Positions 33,760 to 42,551 of a DNA stretch of 64,000 bases are shown here, piece by piece. The position numbers were made by a program, and so were the translations under genes. The notes under the pieces were generated by a model. The model ran no database searches. It was not told where the DNA came from and worked only from the letters and a program-made list of their open reading frames with translations. This DNA comes from Pigmentiphaga sp. NML080357. GTDB lineage: Bacteria > Pseudomonadota > Gammaproteobacteria > Burkholderiales > Burkholderiaceae_B. The stretch covers positions 1-64,000 of the forward strand of contig NZ_NINW01000043.1 in the NCBI RefSeq assembly GCF_002188465.1, written 5' to 3'. The stretch's first letter is position 1; each line of letters starts with the position of its first letter.

Positions 33760-35395
33760 CCTGAAAGCCCCCCCCTACGCGTTGTCGCGCGCCTCCCAGG
33801 GGGCGGACCGGCAGAGCCGGATCCGCGGCGTCCTGGGCGAGCAGCGTCCTCTCACCGGATGCGGGTGGCGGGTCGCGCCACGGAAAGCCGGGGCGACGTT
33901 GGTCGACGTGGCTATCGTCGGCTATGGCCCCGTCGGCGCAATGCTGGCCAATCTGCTCGGCCAGGCGGGCTTGTCCGTGCTCGTGATCGACAAAGAGCCG
34001 GACATCTATCCACTGCCGCGCGCCATCCATTTCGATGGCGAAGTCATGCGCATTTTCCAGAGCGCGGGCCTCAAAGACGAGGTGGCGGCGGTGACCCGGC
34101 CTGGCAGCCAGGGCATGCATTTCGTCAATGCCGAGGGACGAACCCTGCTGATACGCGGCGGCACTGCGGAGCTGGGCCCGCACGGATGCGCCAACAACTA
34201 CTACTTCCACCAGCCCGAACTCGAGCGCGTGTTGCGCGAAGGCGCAGCTAGGTTCCCCAACGTGGAGGTGCGCCTGGGCTGCGAGGTGATGGCGCTGCGC
34301 GACGGTCCGGCCTGCGTGGAACTGGAGCTCGGGGATGGTGCCGAGCCGCAGCGGCGCCTGGCGCGCGCGCGCTATGTCGTGGGGTGCGATGGCGCCCGTT
34401 CGCTCGTGCGCAAGACCATGGGCAGCCGGATGGAAGACCTGGGACTGCACCAGCCATGGCTGGTGTTCGATGCGATCCTGAAAGACGAGGGCCTGCCCTT
34501 GCCCGGGCATACCATCCAGTACTGCGATCCCGCGCGGCCCATGACGTACTGCAACGTCGTCGGTCGCCGGCGGCGCTGGGAAATCATGATCATGCCCGGC
34601 GACGACACCGCCGCGATCGTCCGGCCCGACAGGCTGTGGAAATTGGTCGAACGCTGGATCACCCCCGAGCACGCGGAGCTCGAGCGGGCCGTGGTCTACA
34701 CCTTCCATTCCGTGCTGGCGCACGGGTGGCGCAAGGGCCGCATGCTGCTCGCCGGCGATTCCGCGCACCAGACGCCGCCTTTCCTGGGCCAGGGCATGTG
34801 CGCCGGCATGCGCGATGCCGCCAACCTGGCATGGAAACTGGAGGCCGTGCTGCGCGGCCGCGCCATGCCCGAATTGCTGGACACCTACGAATCCGAGCGG
34901 GCACCCCATGTGCGGGCTTTCGTCGAACTGGCCGTGCGGCTGGGGGCGATCATCCAGACTACGGACCCCGACGCCGCCCGCGAGCGCGACCGGCGCTTCG
35001 AGGCGGGCGGGCCGGAGATCTTCGAGTTTCCGTCACCGGCCCTGGGGCCAGGACTCCAGGCCAATGAGCCGCCGCCCGCAGGGCAGCCCTTTCCGCAGCC
35101 CCGCCTGGAGGACGGCAGGCTGCTGGACGAGGTGCTGGGCGACCGCATGGCGATCATCGGCGAGCCGGACGTAGTGCATGGCGTGGGAGAGGCCGCGCGC
35201 GAACGATGGCGCGCGATGGATGCGGTCGTGCTCGACCGTCCGGGCCGTACACTAGCGGCCTGGCTCGAGGCGCATGGCGCGCGGGCCATCGTGCTGCGTC
35301 CCGACCGCTACGTGATGGGAATGGCGCGCACCTCCGAAGAACTCGAGCGCATCACGGCCCGCCTGCCCGCGGCCGAGGTCGCTTTGTCCCGATGA
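33752..35395 (+). CDS. MhpA-like FAD aromatic hydroxylase with repeat-derived N-terminus
   Basis: From ATG 33752 the product is 547 residues. The FAD fold begins at about residue 50 (VDVAIVGYGPVG). The DG motif is in VGCDGARSL and the GD motif in LLAGDSAHQTPPFLGQG, as in 3-(3-hydroxyphenyl)propionate hydroxylases. The first 49 residues are encoded largely by a GC-rich extragenic repeat (33761-33850) and have no counterpart in the family. TTG 33899 (residue 50) would restore the normal N-terminus but has only a weak ribosome site. NADH-dependent ring hydroxylation is expected. Confidence 0.85.
   Translation: MADLKAPPYALSRASQGADRQSRIRGVLGEQRPLTGCGWRVAPRKAGATLVDVAIVGYGPVGAMLANLLGQAGLSVLVIDKEPDIYPLPRAIHFDGEVMRIFQSAGLKDEVAAVTRPGSQGMHFVNAEGRTLLIRGGTAELGPHGCANNYYFHQPELERVLREGAARFPNVEVRLGCEVMALRDGPACVELELGDGAEPQRRLARARYVVGCDGARSLVRKTMGSRMEDLGLHQPWLVFDAILKDEGLPLPGHTIQYCDPARPMTYCNVVGRRRRWEIMIMPGDDTAAIVRPDRLWKLVERWITPEHAELERAVVYTFHSVLAHGWRKGRMLLAGDSAHQTPPFLGQGMCAGMRDAANLAWKLEAVLRGRAMPELLDTYESERAPHVRAFVELAVRLGAIIQTTDPDAARERDRRFEAGGPEIFEFPSPALGPGLQANEPPPAGQPFPQPRLEDGRLLDEVLGDRMAIIGEPDVVHGVGEAARERWRAMDAVVLDRPGRTLAAWLEAHGARAIVLRPDRYVMGMARTSEELERITARLPAAEVALSR
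33761..33850. repeat. GC-rich extragenic repeat inside the start of the hydroxylase gene
   Basis: The segment contains a C-run, TGTCGCGCGC, CCAGGGGGCGGACCGG and GGATCCGCGGCGTCC. It is of the same GC-rich repeat class as the sequence at 57541-57611, with which it shares GGATCCG and CGGACC-type words on one strand or the other. It is read in frame as the hydroxylase N-terminus. Classification is from composition and remembered examples. Confidence 0.5.
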
Positions 35396-35399
35396 CCGC

Positions 35400-36158
35400 A
35401 TGGAAGAAAAATCCGCCACCAGCCTGGAGCGCATGCTGCGGGTGCTGGACTTGTTCGACGACGAACACCTGACCCGCACCGCGGAAGAGATCGCGTCGCT
35501 GCTGGACGTGTCCCTGCCCACCGGCTATCGCTACGTGAAGACCCTGGGCGATGCGGGGCTGCTGCAGCGCGCGGGCGATTCGCGCTATGCGCTGGGCCCC
35601 CGCATCGTGGTGCTGGACTATTACATCCGGCGGGCCGATCCCCTGCTGCGGGTCGCGATTCCGCACATGGCCGATCTGGTCGAGAAGACGAGCTTCGATT
35701 GCGTGACGTCCGCGTGGTTCGGCTCGCAGATCCTCGACACGCACCGCGAGATGGGCAAGGCGCCCGCGACGCTGGCCTACGGGCGCGGACGGCCTCGCCC
35801 GCTGTTCAGCGGCGGTGCGCCCAAGGTCATCCTCGCTTCGTTCCCTCCCGCGCAATTGCGCAAGTTGTTCGACGCCCATCCCGCCGACATCGCCCGCGCC
35901 GGCCTGCCCACCGAGTGGCCCGCTTTCCGCAAGTACTACGCCGCGATCCGCCGGGCCGGCCATTACGTATCGCGCGGAGAACTGGAACCGCAGCTGGCCG
36001 CCATCGCGGCGCCCATTCCCAAGGCCGATGGCGGAGTATGGGGCGCCTTGTCGGTGGTGATCGACATGCCGCGCATCGATGTGGTGGACGTGTCGCGGGT
36101 GGTGCAACTGGTCAGGCAGGCGGCGGGACGGATCGCGGACGAGTTGGCGGAGGGCTAG
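35400..36158 (+). CDS. IclR-family transcriptional regulator
   Basis: The 252-residue protein has an N-terminal winged helix (about residues 8-68; AEEIASLLDVSLPTGYRYVKTL) and a C-terminal IclR effector domain. It starts four bases after the hydroxylase stop without a good ribosome site, so it is probably translationally coupled. It is the likely regulator of its own operon and the divergent Bug gene, through the palindrome at 33143-33161. Confidence 0.88.
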   Translation: MEEKSATSLERMLRVLDLFDDEHLTRTAEEIASLLDVSLPTGYRYVKTLGDAGLLQRAGDSRYALGPRIVVLDYYIRRADPLLRVAIPHMADLVEKTSFDCVTSAWFGSQILDTHREMGKAPATLAYGRGRPRPLFSGGAPKVILASFPPAQLRKLFDAHPADIARAGLPTEWPAFRKYYAAIRRAGHYVSRGELEPQLAAIAAPIPKADGGVWGALSVVIDMPRIDVVDVSRVVQLVRQAAGRIADELAEG

Positions 36159-36172
36159 CGGCGTCCCTACTT

Positions 36173-36925
36173 TCAGGCCTCCTGTGCGCCCCGAGAGATC
36201 CGACGCGTGATTTCTTCGGCGGCCTCGCGCAGTTGCTTGGCTAGGTATTCTTCGTTGAACGCCTGGAAGCGCTCCACGGACCCAACGGCAGTGATGCTCC
36301 CCAGTATCCGCTTGCGTTCGTCGAAGATGGGAGCCGCGATCCCCGCCTTGTCCGGATCGAGGTCACCGGTCGTCAAGCAATAGCCTTTGCGGCGTATCTC
36401 CAGCATGGCGCGCGAAAAATCCTTCCAGCTTGCTCCCAGCCGCTGCATGTCCGCTTCCTGCGCATGCTCATCATAGAGACGCCGTAGTTGCCGGGGCGGC
36501 AGGTTGGCCAGCACTACGCGCGCCGTGGCGCTGCGCAGCAGCGCCATGGGCCGGCCGCGCCCGAAGCGCAGCGGCTCCGCGTCCCGTCCCGGATGATGGT
36601 GAACGGTGATGACCGTGCTGCCATACAACTCGCTCAGCAGCACGTTCAGGCCCGTTTCTTCTCCCAAGGCCTCGATCAAGTCCCGGCTCTTCGTCAGCAT
36701 GGGATCGTACTCGCGCATCTGCAGATCGAGCTGGATCACGCGCGGCCCCAGCGCGTAGCCGCCCGGCAGCCGCACCAGCAGTCCGACCGCACATAGCTCG
36801 CGGATGTAGCGATAGGCCGTGGCCGGTGCATAGCCGAGCTGATTGCAGATCACGTCGACGTCCACGGCAGGCTGGTCGGGCCTGAAGAGGTCGAGGACAT
36901 CGAGCATGCGGCGAAGGCTGTTCAT
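36173..36925 (-). CDS. IclR-family transcriptional regulator
   Basis: The 250-residue protein has a winged helix (about residues 1-62; CNQLGYAPATAYRYIREL) and an IclR effector domain ending near GSITAVGSVERF. ATG 36925 begins exactly at the domain; an in-frame extension to about 37030 is possible. It converges on the other IclR gene with 14 bases between them. It diverges from the eleven-gene operon at 37125, which is its likely target. Confidence 0.87.
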   Translation of the reverse strand: MNSLRRMLDVLDLFRPDQPAVDVDVICNQLGYAPATAYRYIRELCAVGLLVRLPGGYALGPRVIQLDLQMREYDPMLTKSRDLIEALGEETGLNVLLSELYGSTVITVHHHPGRDAEPLRFGRGRPMALLRSATARVVLANLPPRQLRRLYDEHAQEADMQRLGASWKDFSRAMLEIRRKGYCLTTGDLDPDKAGIAAPIFDERKRILGSITAVGSVERFQAFNEEYLAKQLREAAEEITRRISRGAQEA

Positions 36926-37065
36926 GAGGGGCGAGGCAAGGGAAAACGAGGCCCGCCAGGGTGCCGCAACGGCGGCGCTTTGGCAAGCCGGGCTGCTCGG
37001 CCGATACGTCCTTTTTTGCAGATTTATCAAATAAGCAAATTTCTATCAAAACAGTGGCCTCAATA

Positions 37066-37102
37066 TTTTTATTGAATTTACATTTTTATCGAATAGCGAT
37101 AA
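37066..37102. promoter_or_regulatory. AT-rich direct repeat and dyad before the eleven-gene operon
   Basis: TTTTTATTGAAT (37066-37077) and TTTTTATCGAAT (37083-37094) form an 11/12 direct repeat with a 17-base period. The second copy overlaps a perfect dyad TTATCG-AATAG-CGATAA (37086-37102). AGGAG and ATG 37125 follow directly. This is a good candidate for binding of the divergent IclR protein. Role inferred. Confidence 0.5.
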
Positions 37103-37124
37103 TACTGAAAAAAAGGAGTTCGAT

Positions 37125-38678
37125 ATGACGACTGGAGCGCAAGCTTTGCTTTCTGCCTTGCAGGCGGAAGGGGTGGAAGTGTGTTTCGCGAATCCCGGCA
37201 CGACGGAACTGGACCTCGTGCGTGCGTTCGACACCGTGCCCGGCGTGCGCTGCGTGCTGGGCCTGCAGGAGAACGTCTGCACCGGCGCGGCCGACGGCTA
37301 CGGCCGCATGCGCGGCGCGCCGGCAGCCACGCTGCTGCACCTGGGGCCAGGTTTTGCCAACGGAATCGCCAATCTGCATAACGCCCGGCGCGCCCGCACG
37401 CCCATCGTCAACCTGGTCGGCGATCACATGAGCTGGCATCTGCCTTTCGATGCGCCGCTGACATCCGACATCGAGTCGCTGGCGCGTCCGGTGTCGGGCT
37501 GGGTGCACCGGGTGACCAGTACCGCGGACGCCGCATGGGCGGGCCGGGAGGCGGTGCGCGCCAGCCTGGCGCGGGGTGGGCAGGGCGCGACCGTCATCTT
37601 CCCGGCCGATTTCCAGGTGGGCGAGGCCGGCGGGAGCGATAAAGCCAAAGCCGCCGACGCCCATGCCCGCGAGGAACCCGCGTCCATCCCCGACCTGGCG
37701 GCCTGCGCCGCACGGCTGAAGTCGGCGCGCAAGGTTGTGTTCCTGTTGGGTGGAGGCGGGCCGGCCAGCGGCCTGGGCGCCCGCGGCCAGCGTGCCGCCG
37801 CCCGGCTGTGCGCCGCGCTGGGCGCGTCGGCCTATGCCGAGACCTTCCCGTCGCGCGCCGAGCGCGGGGGCGGCCTGCCCGATTTCGACCGTTTGCCGTA
37901 TTTTCCGGAGCCCGCCCGCGCGGTGCTGGACGAAGCGGACGTGGTGGTGCTGGCCGGCGTGCTGCCGCCCGTGACCTACTTCGGCTACGAGGGCCATCCC
38001 AGCCAGATGGTGGAACCTGGCCGGCTGCTGCCGCTGGGAGCGCCGGGCGAGCCGGTGGCCGATTATCTGGAGGCGCTGGCCAGGATGCTGGATGCGCCCG
38101 CCTGGGAGGGCGTTGCGCCGGTCCCGCTACCGGCGCAGCAAGGCCGGCTGACCCCCGCCGCGATCTCGGCCACGATCGCGCGGCTGCTGCCCGAGGACGC
38201 CATCGTCTCGGTAGAGGGCGGCACCTGCGGCTACCCGTTTTACGCCGCCTCGGCAGCTTCGGCCCGCCACACCGCGCTGACCAATACCGGCGGCGCGATC
38301 GGACAGGGCCTGCCGGTGGCGCTGGGAGCGGCGATCGCCAGCCCCGGGCGCCGCGTGGTGGCGCTGCTGTCGGACGGCAGCACGCAGTACACGGTGCAGA
38401 CGCTCTGGTCGCTGGCGCACGAGAACTTGCCGGTAGTCGTGCTGATCGCCGCCAACCACCAGTACGGGATCCTGCGCAAGGAGCTGGCGCGCGGCGAGCA
38501 GCCGGGCCCGCAGGCCGAGGCGCTGACCAGCCTGGACCGGCCGCGCATCGACTGGACGCGGCTGGCCGAGGGCTATGGCGTGCCGTCCAGCCGTGTCGAG
38601 ACCGCCGAGGAACTGGGCGAGGCGTTCGCCGCCGCCTGCGCGCGTCCCGGGCCGACCCTGATCGAAATGCAGCTGTAG
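37125..38678 (+). CDS. Thiamine diphosphate-dependent decarboxylase/acetolactate synthase-like enzyme
   Basis: The 517-residue protein has the three ThDP domains. The N-terminal domain has the cofactor-activating glutamate in GLQENVCTGAADGYGRM. The C-terminal motif is SDGSTQYTVQTLW...NHQYG, a variant of GDG...NN with Ser and His replacing Gly and Asn. It is closest to the benzoylformate decarboxylase / IlvB-like group. A 2-oxo acid is the likely substrate, with decarboxylation or carboligation. AAGGAG precedes the start. It is the first gene of the operon under IclR control. Confidence 0.82.
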   Translation: MTTGAQALLSALQAEGVEVCFANPGTTELDLVRAFDTVPGVRCVLGLQENVCTGAADGYGRMRGAPAATLLHLGPGFANGIANLHNARRARTPIVNLVGDHMSWHLPFDAPLTSDIESLARPVSGWVHRVTSTADAAWAGREAVRASLARGGQGATVIFPADFQVGEAGGSDKAKAADAHAREEPASIPDLAACAARLKSARKVVFLLGGGGPASGLGARGQRAAARLCAALGASAYAETFPSRAERGGGLPDFDRLPYFPEPARAVLDEADVVVLAGVLPPVTYFGYEGHPSQMVEPGRLLPLGAPGEPVADYLEALARMLDAPAWEGVAPVPLPAQQGRLTPAAISATIARLLPEDAIVSVEGGTCGYPFYAASAASARHTALTNTGGAIGQGLPVALGAAIASPGRRVVALLSDGSTQYTVQTLWSLAHENLPVVVLIAANHQYGILRKELARGEQPGPQAEALTSLDRPRIDWTRLAEGYGVPSSRVETAEELGEAFAAACARPGPTLIEMQL

Positions 38679-38727
38679 CGCAGGCTGCCCTCCGGGGCCG
38701 CAGCGACAACGATTCACTGGAGAAATG

Positions 38728-39522
38728 ATGGACCTAGAACTGAAAGGCCGCGCGGCGGTCGTGACGGGCGGCAGCTTGGGCATCGGACGGGCGACCGCCG
38801 AGGCCCTGGCGGCCGAAGGCGTGAACGTGGCGATCGTCTCGCGCAACCAGGCCCAGCTCGATGCGGCCGCGCGCGAGATCCGCGCCGCGCATGGCGTGGA
38901 CGTGCTGCCGGTGGCGGCGGACGTGTCTGACACCGCGCAAGTAACCGCGATGATGGATCGCGTGGCCGCGCACTTCGGTCGCCTGGACATCCTGGTCAAC
39001 GGCGCGGCCCATCCGGGCGGGCTGGTGCGCAGCGAGATCGAGCTGGCCGATCCCGAGGGGCTGCTGCAGGACATCAACATCAAGGTCGTGGGCTACATGC
39101 GCTGCGCCAAGGAAGCGGCGCGGCACATGAAGGCCGGCGGCTATGGCCGCATCGTCAACATCGGCGGGCTGACGGGGCGCGGTAGCAAGCAGCTCTCGGG
39201 CATGCGCAACGTGGCCGTCTGCCACATGACCAAGACACTGTCGGACCAGCTCGGACCCCATGGCATCACGGTCAACGTGATCCATCCCGGCGTGGTCGAA
39301 ACGCCTCACATCCGCGAGCTCTATGCAAAGGAAGCAGCCAAGCAGGGGCTGAGCGTGGATGAGGTGGAGGCCAACTACATCCGCGCCACGCCCATCCGGC
39401 GCACGCTGACGCCCGCCGAGATCGCCGACACCATCCTGTTCCTGGCCTCCCCGCGGGCGGCCGCCATCACCGGCGAGTCGATAGGCGTGGACGGCGGCAT
39501 CACGCGCGGCATTTTTCTTTGA
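38728..39522 (+). CDS. SDR-fold protein lacking the catalytic Tyr/Lys
   Basis: The 264-residue protein has a normal NAD(P) loop (TGGSLGIG), NGAAH and C-terminal GVDGGI. The catalytic region reads NIGGLTGRG...SGMRNVAVCH. When the following LTRSLAxEL-like helix is aligned, the usual Ser, Tyr and Lys become Gly, Ser and Asn. A subgroup of SDRs with an RNVAV segment is known; its chemistry is unclear to me. ATG 38728 has GGAG six bases upstream. It could still bind NAD(P)H and act as an unusual reductase or isomerase. Confidence 0.8.
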   Translation: MDLELKGRAAVVTGGSLGIGRATAEALAAEGVNVAIVSRNQAQLDAAAREIRAAHGVDVLPVAADVSDTAQVTAMMDRVAAHFGRLDILVNGAAHPGGLVRSEIELADPEGLLQDINIKVVGYMRCAKEAARHMKAGGYGRIVNIGGLTGRGSKQLSGMRNVAVCHMTKTLSDQLGPHGITVNVIHPGVVETPHIRELYAKEAAKQGLSVDEVEANYIRATPIRRTLTPAEIADTILFLASPRAAAITGESIGVDGGITRGIFL

Positions 39523-39536
39523 GCGGGAGAAGCACC

Positions 39537-40580
39537 ATGCAAGGCACGTTATTGGTCGGAACGGCCGGACAAGGCATATTGCGCAGCGTGGACGACGGCG
39601 CGAGCTGGCACCGGCTGGGCTTGAAGGAAGCCATCGAATTCGACGGCGTGGTCCGCTGCCTGGCTGTGGATCCGGCCGATCCGCGGCGCGTGTTCGCCGG
39701 GGCCGATTGCGGCATCTGCCTGAGCACGGATGGCGGCGCACATTTCTCGCGCATCGCCTCGCCCGCGGACGGCATGACGGTCTGGGCCTTCGCCATTGAT
39801 CCGCGCGATCCCGCCGTGATGTATGCGGGCACTGGCGCCCCCTCGCGCGCGGCCATGTTCCGGTCGCTGGACGGTGGCGCGAGCTGGGTCCGGCTGCCGC
39901 CGGAGATTCCCGAGTTCTGCCGCGGCGTGAACCGGCCGCGCATCCTGGCCATCTGCGTGGATCCGGCCGTGCCGGGCGAGGTCTGGTTCGGCGTGGAGGA
40001 GGGCGGTGCTTGGCGCAGCGGCGACCGGGGCGATACCTGGACGCGCGTCGACCAGGAGGGAGCGCGCGAGGGCGCGATCGCCAACCCCGATATACACGGC
40101 ATCACCATTCTCGGACCTGCGGATGGACATCCCAAAAAGACCCTGGTGCTGTCGGTCAACACGGTCTATGCCAGCACCGATGAAGGGCGGACGTGGGCGG
40201 GCGAGCCTTCGCGCCTGCGCTTCGACGGCATGTACTACACCCGCACCGCCCAGCTCCTGGCCGATGGCAGCGCATTGCTGCTGGCCATCGGCGACGGCAC
40301 GCCCGGCACGCGCAGCCACATCTACCGCTCGGCCGACCGGGGCGCGACATGGGAACGGGCGCTGCTGCATGCCGCGCCCAACTCGACGTTCTGGGCCTTC
40401 GGTACGCACGCCGCCGATCCGCACTTCGTGCTGGCCGGCACCAAGTATGGCCACCTGTTCCGTTCCATGGACGGTGGCCGCAGCTGGTTCAAGGACTGGC
40501 GAGACTTCAGCGAGATCACCTCGGTCGCGTGGACGCCCCACGTGGCGCCGGTGCACGCGCATCCGCAGTCCATCGTCTGA
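39537..40580 (+). CDS. BNR/sialidase-type beta-propeller protein
   Basis: The 347-residue protein is made of repeated blade motifs of the Asp-box type: SVDDGASWHRL, STDGGAHFSRI, SLDGGASWVRL, SGDRGDTWTRV, STDEGRTWAG, SADRGATWERA and SMDGGRSWFKD, seven in all. That number fits a single closed propeller. No signal peptide is present, so it should be cytoplasmic. Such propellers are seen in catabolic operons without clear function; a lactonase or binding role is possible. ATG 39537 follows GGGAGAAG. Confidence 0.75.
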   Translation: MQGTLLVGTAGQGILRSVDDGASWHRLGLKEAIEFDGVVRCLAVDPADPRRVFAGADCGICLSTDGGAHFSRIASPADGMTVWAFAIDPRDPAVMYAGTGAPSRAAMFRSLDGGASWVRLPPEIPEFCRGVNRPRILAICVDPAVPGEVWFGVEEGGAWRSGDRGDTWTRVDQEGAREGAIANPDIHGITILGPADGHPKKTLVLSVNTVYASTDEGRTWAGEPSRLRFDGMYYTRTAQLLADGSALLLAIGDGTPGTRSHIYRSADRGATWERALLHAAPNSTFWAFGTHAADPHFVLAGTKYGHLFRSMDGGRSWFKDWRDFSEITSVAWTPHVAPVHAHPQSIV

Positions 40581-40591
40581 GGAGACACGCC

Positions 40592-41062
40592 ATGCAGGAC
40601 ATCAAGCCCCGGATCACGCGCACGCATCTTTCCCTGTTCGTGGCCGATCCGTTCAAGTCGGGCCCCTGGTACGAGGACGTGCTGGGCATGACCGAAACGG
40701 CGCGCGGCGAGAAGTGGGTGTTTCTCTCGTTCGGCGTCAAGCACCACGACATCGCGCTGATCCGCGCCGAGTCCACGGACGGCGCGCCGCTGTCACGGGG
40801 CCAGATCAACATGCAGCACTACGGCCTGGAGATAGACGGCGACGTCGACGAACTGCGCCGGCTGTACGGGATGCTGCTGCGCAAGGGGGTCGAGGTCGTC
40901 AAGACCACCGACCACAAGGTCGGCTACGGCGTCTATTTCCACGACCCCGACGGTCACCGCCTGGAGTTCTTCTGCCACACGGTGCACGACGACGAAGAAG
41001 GCAAGCGCATCTTGCACCAGTATCACGCGCCCAGCGATCCCATCGACCTGCAGCCGCTCTGA
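40592..41062 (+). CDS. Glyoxalase-fold (VOC) dioxygenase-like protein
   Basis: The 156-residue protein carries likely metal ligands in THLSLFVADP (His), MQHYGLEI (His) and GHRLEFFCH (Glu), the two-His-one-Glu pattern of extradiol dioxygenases. The order of helices also fits. It starts behind GGAGACACGCC. With the MhpA-like hydroxylase downstream it could form a hydroxylation and ring-cleavage pair. Confidence 0.75.
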   Translation: MQDIKPRITRTHLSLFVADPFKSGPWYEDVLGMTETARGEKWVFLSFGVKHHDIALIRAESTDGAPLSRGQINMQHYGLEIDGDVDELRRLYGMLLRKGVEVVKTTDHKVGYGVYFHDPDGHRLEFFCHTVHDDEEGKRILHQYHAPSDPIDLQPL

Positions 41063-41088
41063 ACCGACATCGATCCACGGAACCCATC

Positions 41089-41688
41089 ATGAAATCCCCC
41101 AACTTCGGCCCCTACCATATCCGCAAGTGGTACCTCCAGATCGAGGACGCGCTGGCCACCGAATCTGGCATGCCCGCCGACGGCGCCCCCCTGCGCAAGA
41201 TCGTCGTGGGCGCGGTGCTGCACAACCCCTACGCCGGCCGCCACGAAGACAACCTGGGTGCCTACATCGAGCCCTCGAACCTGCTGGGCGCGGAGTTCGG
41301 CCGCCGCATCCAGGAGGCCGCCGCCGGCACGCCTGTCGAGAGCTACGGCAAGGCTTGCCTGGTGGGCGCGGACGGCGAGTACGAGCACGGCAATGCGCTC
41401 CTGACCACGGTGTTCGCCAATCCCGTGCGCGATGCGCTGGGCGGCGCCCAGTCGTGGGTGCCGTCCACGGGCAAGCGCGGCGGTCCGGGCACGATCATCG
41501 ACATTCCACTGGCGCACAAGGACGCCCTGTACGTGCGATCGCACTACGACACGGTATCGGCCATGTTCAACGATGCGCCCAACCGCGACGAAGTGCTGAT
41601 CGCCTTTGCCTTCGCCACGCGCGGCCGGCTGCATGCCCGTCTGGGTGGTTTGAAGGCGAGCGAGATCGTCGGCGACGGGCTGAACTGA
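41089..41688 (+). CDS. AA_synth family (DUF1185) protein
   Basis: The 199-residue protein matches the so-called amino acid synthesis family PF06684 by its RKIVVGAVLHNPYAGRH region, LGAEFGRRI, SYGKACLVG and HGNALLTTVF. Despite the name, no reaction has been established to my knowledge. Members are common in Bordetella-like genomes near Bug and hydrolase genes. It lies between the VOC gene (26-base gap) and an alpha/beta hydrolase (one-base gap), deep in the operon. Confidence 0.78.
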   Translation: MKSPNFGPYHIRKWYLQIEDALATESGMPADGAPLRKIVVGAVLHNPYAGRHEDNLGAYIEPSNLLGAEFGRRIQEAAAGTPVESYGKACLVGADGEYEHGNALLTTVFANPVRDALGGAQSWVPSTGKRGGPGTIIDIPLAHKDALYVRSHYDTVSAMFNDAPNRDEVLIAFAFATRGRLHARLGGLKASEIVGDGLN

Positions 41689-41689
41689 A

Positions 41690-42538
41690 ATGGATCGTCG
41701 CGACCATATCGTCCACTGCGGAGCGCTGCGCCTGCATGTCGCAGACTGGGGCGGGACCGGTGGCTGGCCGGTGCTGATGCTGCACGGCATACGCAGCTTC
41801 GCCGACACCTTCGAGGGGTTGGCCGGCGCGTTGCAGCCGGGCTACCGGGTACTGGCGCTCGACCATCGCGGCCGCGGGCAGAGCGAATGGGACCCGGGCC
41901 GCAATTACTACACCGATGCCTACGTCGAGGACGTGCGTGCCGTGGTCGAACAACTTGGGCTGTCCCGTTTCGATCTGCTCGGGCACTCCATGGGCGGCAT
42001 CAACGCCATCGTCTATGCGGCGGCGCATCCCGACCGGGTGCGCAAGCTGATCGTCGAGGACGCCGGACCGGGAGCCTTCGACGATAGCGATGGCGCCCGG
42101 CGCATACGCGCCGAGCTCTCTCGCACGCCCGAGTCCTTCGCCGACTGGGGCGAGGCCGAGACCTTCATGCGCGAGATCCGGCCGACCGTGACGCCCGAGG
42201 CCATCGCCGCCCGCCTGCGCCACATGCTGGAGCCGCACGGCGACCGCCTGCGCTGGCGCTACGACCATGCCGGCATCAAAGCCACCCGGCTCGATCCGGA
42301 TCCGGCGCGAGTGGTCGACCTGTGGCCGCCGGTCCAGGCGCTGTGCTGCCCCACGCTGGTCCTGCGCGGCGGCCGCTCGGACTACCTGAGCGCGGCGACC
42401 GCCCGGGCCATGGCGGCGCGCAATCCCGCGATCGCCTGGCGGGAGATTCCCGACGCGGGTCACTACGTCCATGATGACCAGCCCGAGCGGGTCGCGCTCG
42501 CGGTCACGGAGTTTCTCGGCGCGGCGCCCACGCCCTAA
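41690..42538 (+). CDS. Alpha/beta hydrolase
   Basis: The 282-residue protein has LMLHGIRSFADTF, a nucleophile elbow GHSMGG, an acid region LRGGRSDYLS and the catalytic histidine in DAGHYVHDDQ. It starts one base after the AA_synth stop. In this operon it could hydrolyse a ring-cleavage product or an ester/lactone. The elbow is GHSMGG, not the GNSFGG of the C-C hydrolase at 29599, so a different substrate is likely. Confidence 0.87.
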   Translation: MDRRDHIVHCGALRLHVADWGGTGGWPVLMLHGIRSFADTFEGLAGALQPGYRVLALDHRGRGQSEWDPGRNYYTDAYVEDVRAVVEQLGLSRFDLLGHSMGGINAIVYAAAHPDRVRKLIVEDAGPGAFDDSDGARRIRAELSRTPESFADWGEAETFMREIRPTVTPEAIAARLRHMLEPHGDRLRWRYDHAGIKATRLDPDPARVVDLWPPVQALCCPTLVLRGGRSDYLSAATARAMAARNPAIAWREIPDAGHYVHDDQPERVALAVTEFLGAAPTP

Positions 42539-42551
42539 GGAGATGAACATC

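Noticed and set aside
33761-33850. GC-rich repeat as an insertion sequence or transposon end
   Set aside because: No transposase, no flanking target duplication, and the sequence is too short; it fits an extragenic repeat.
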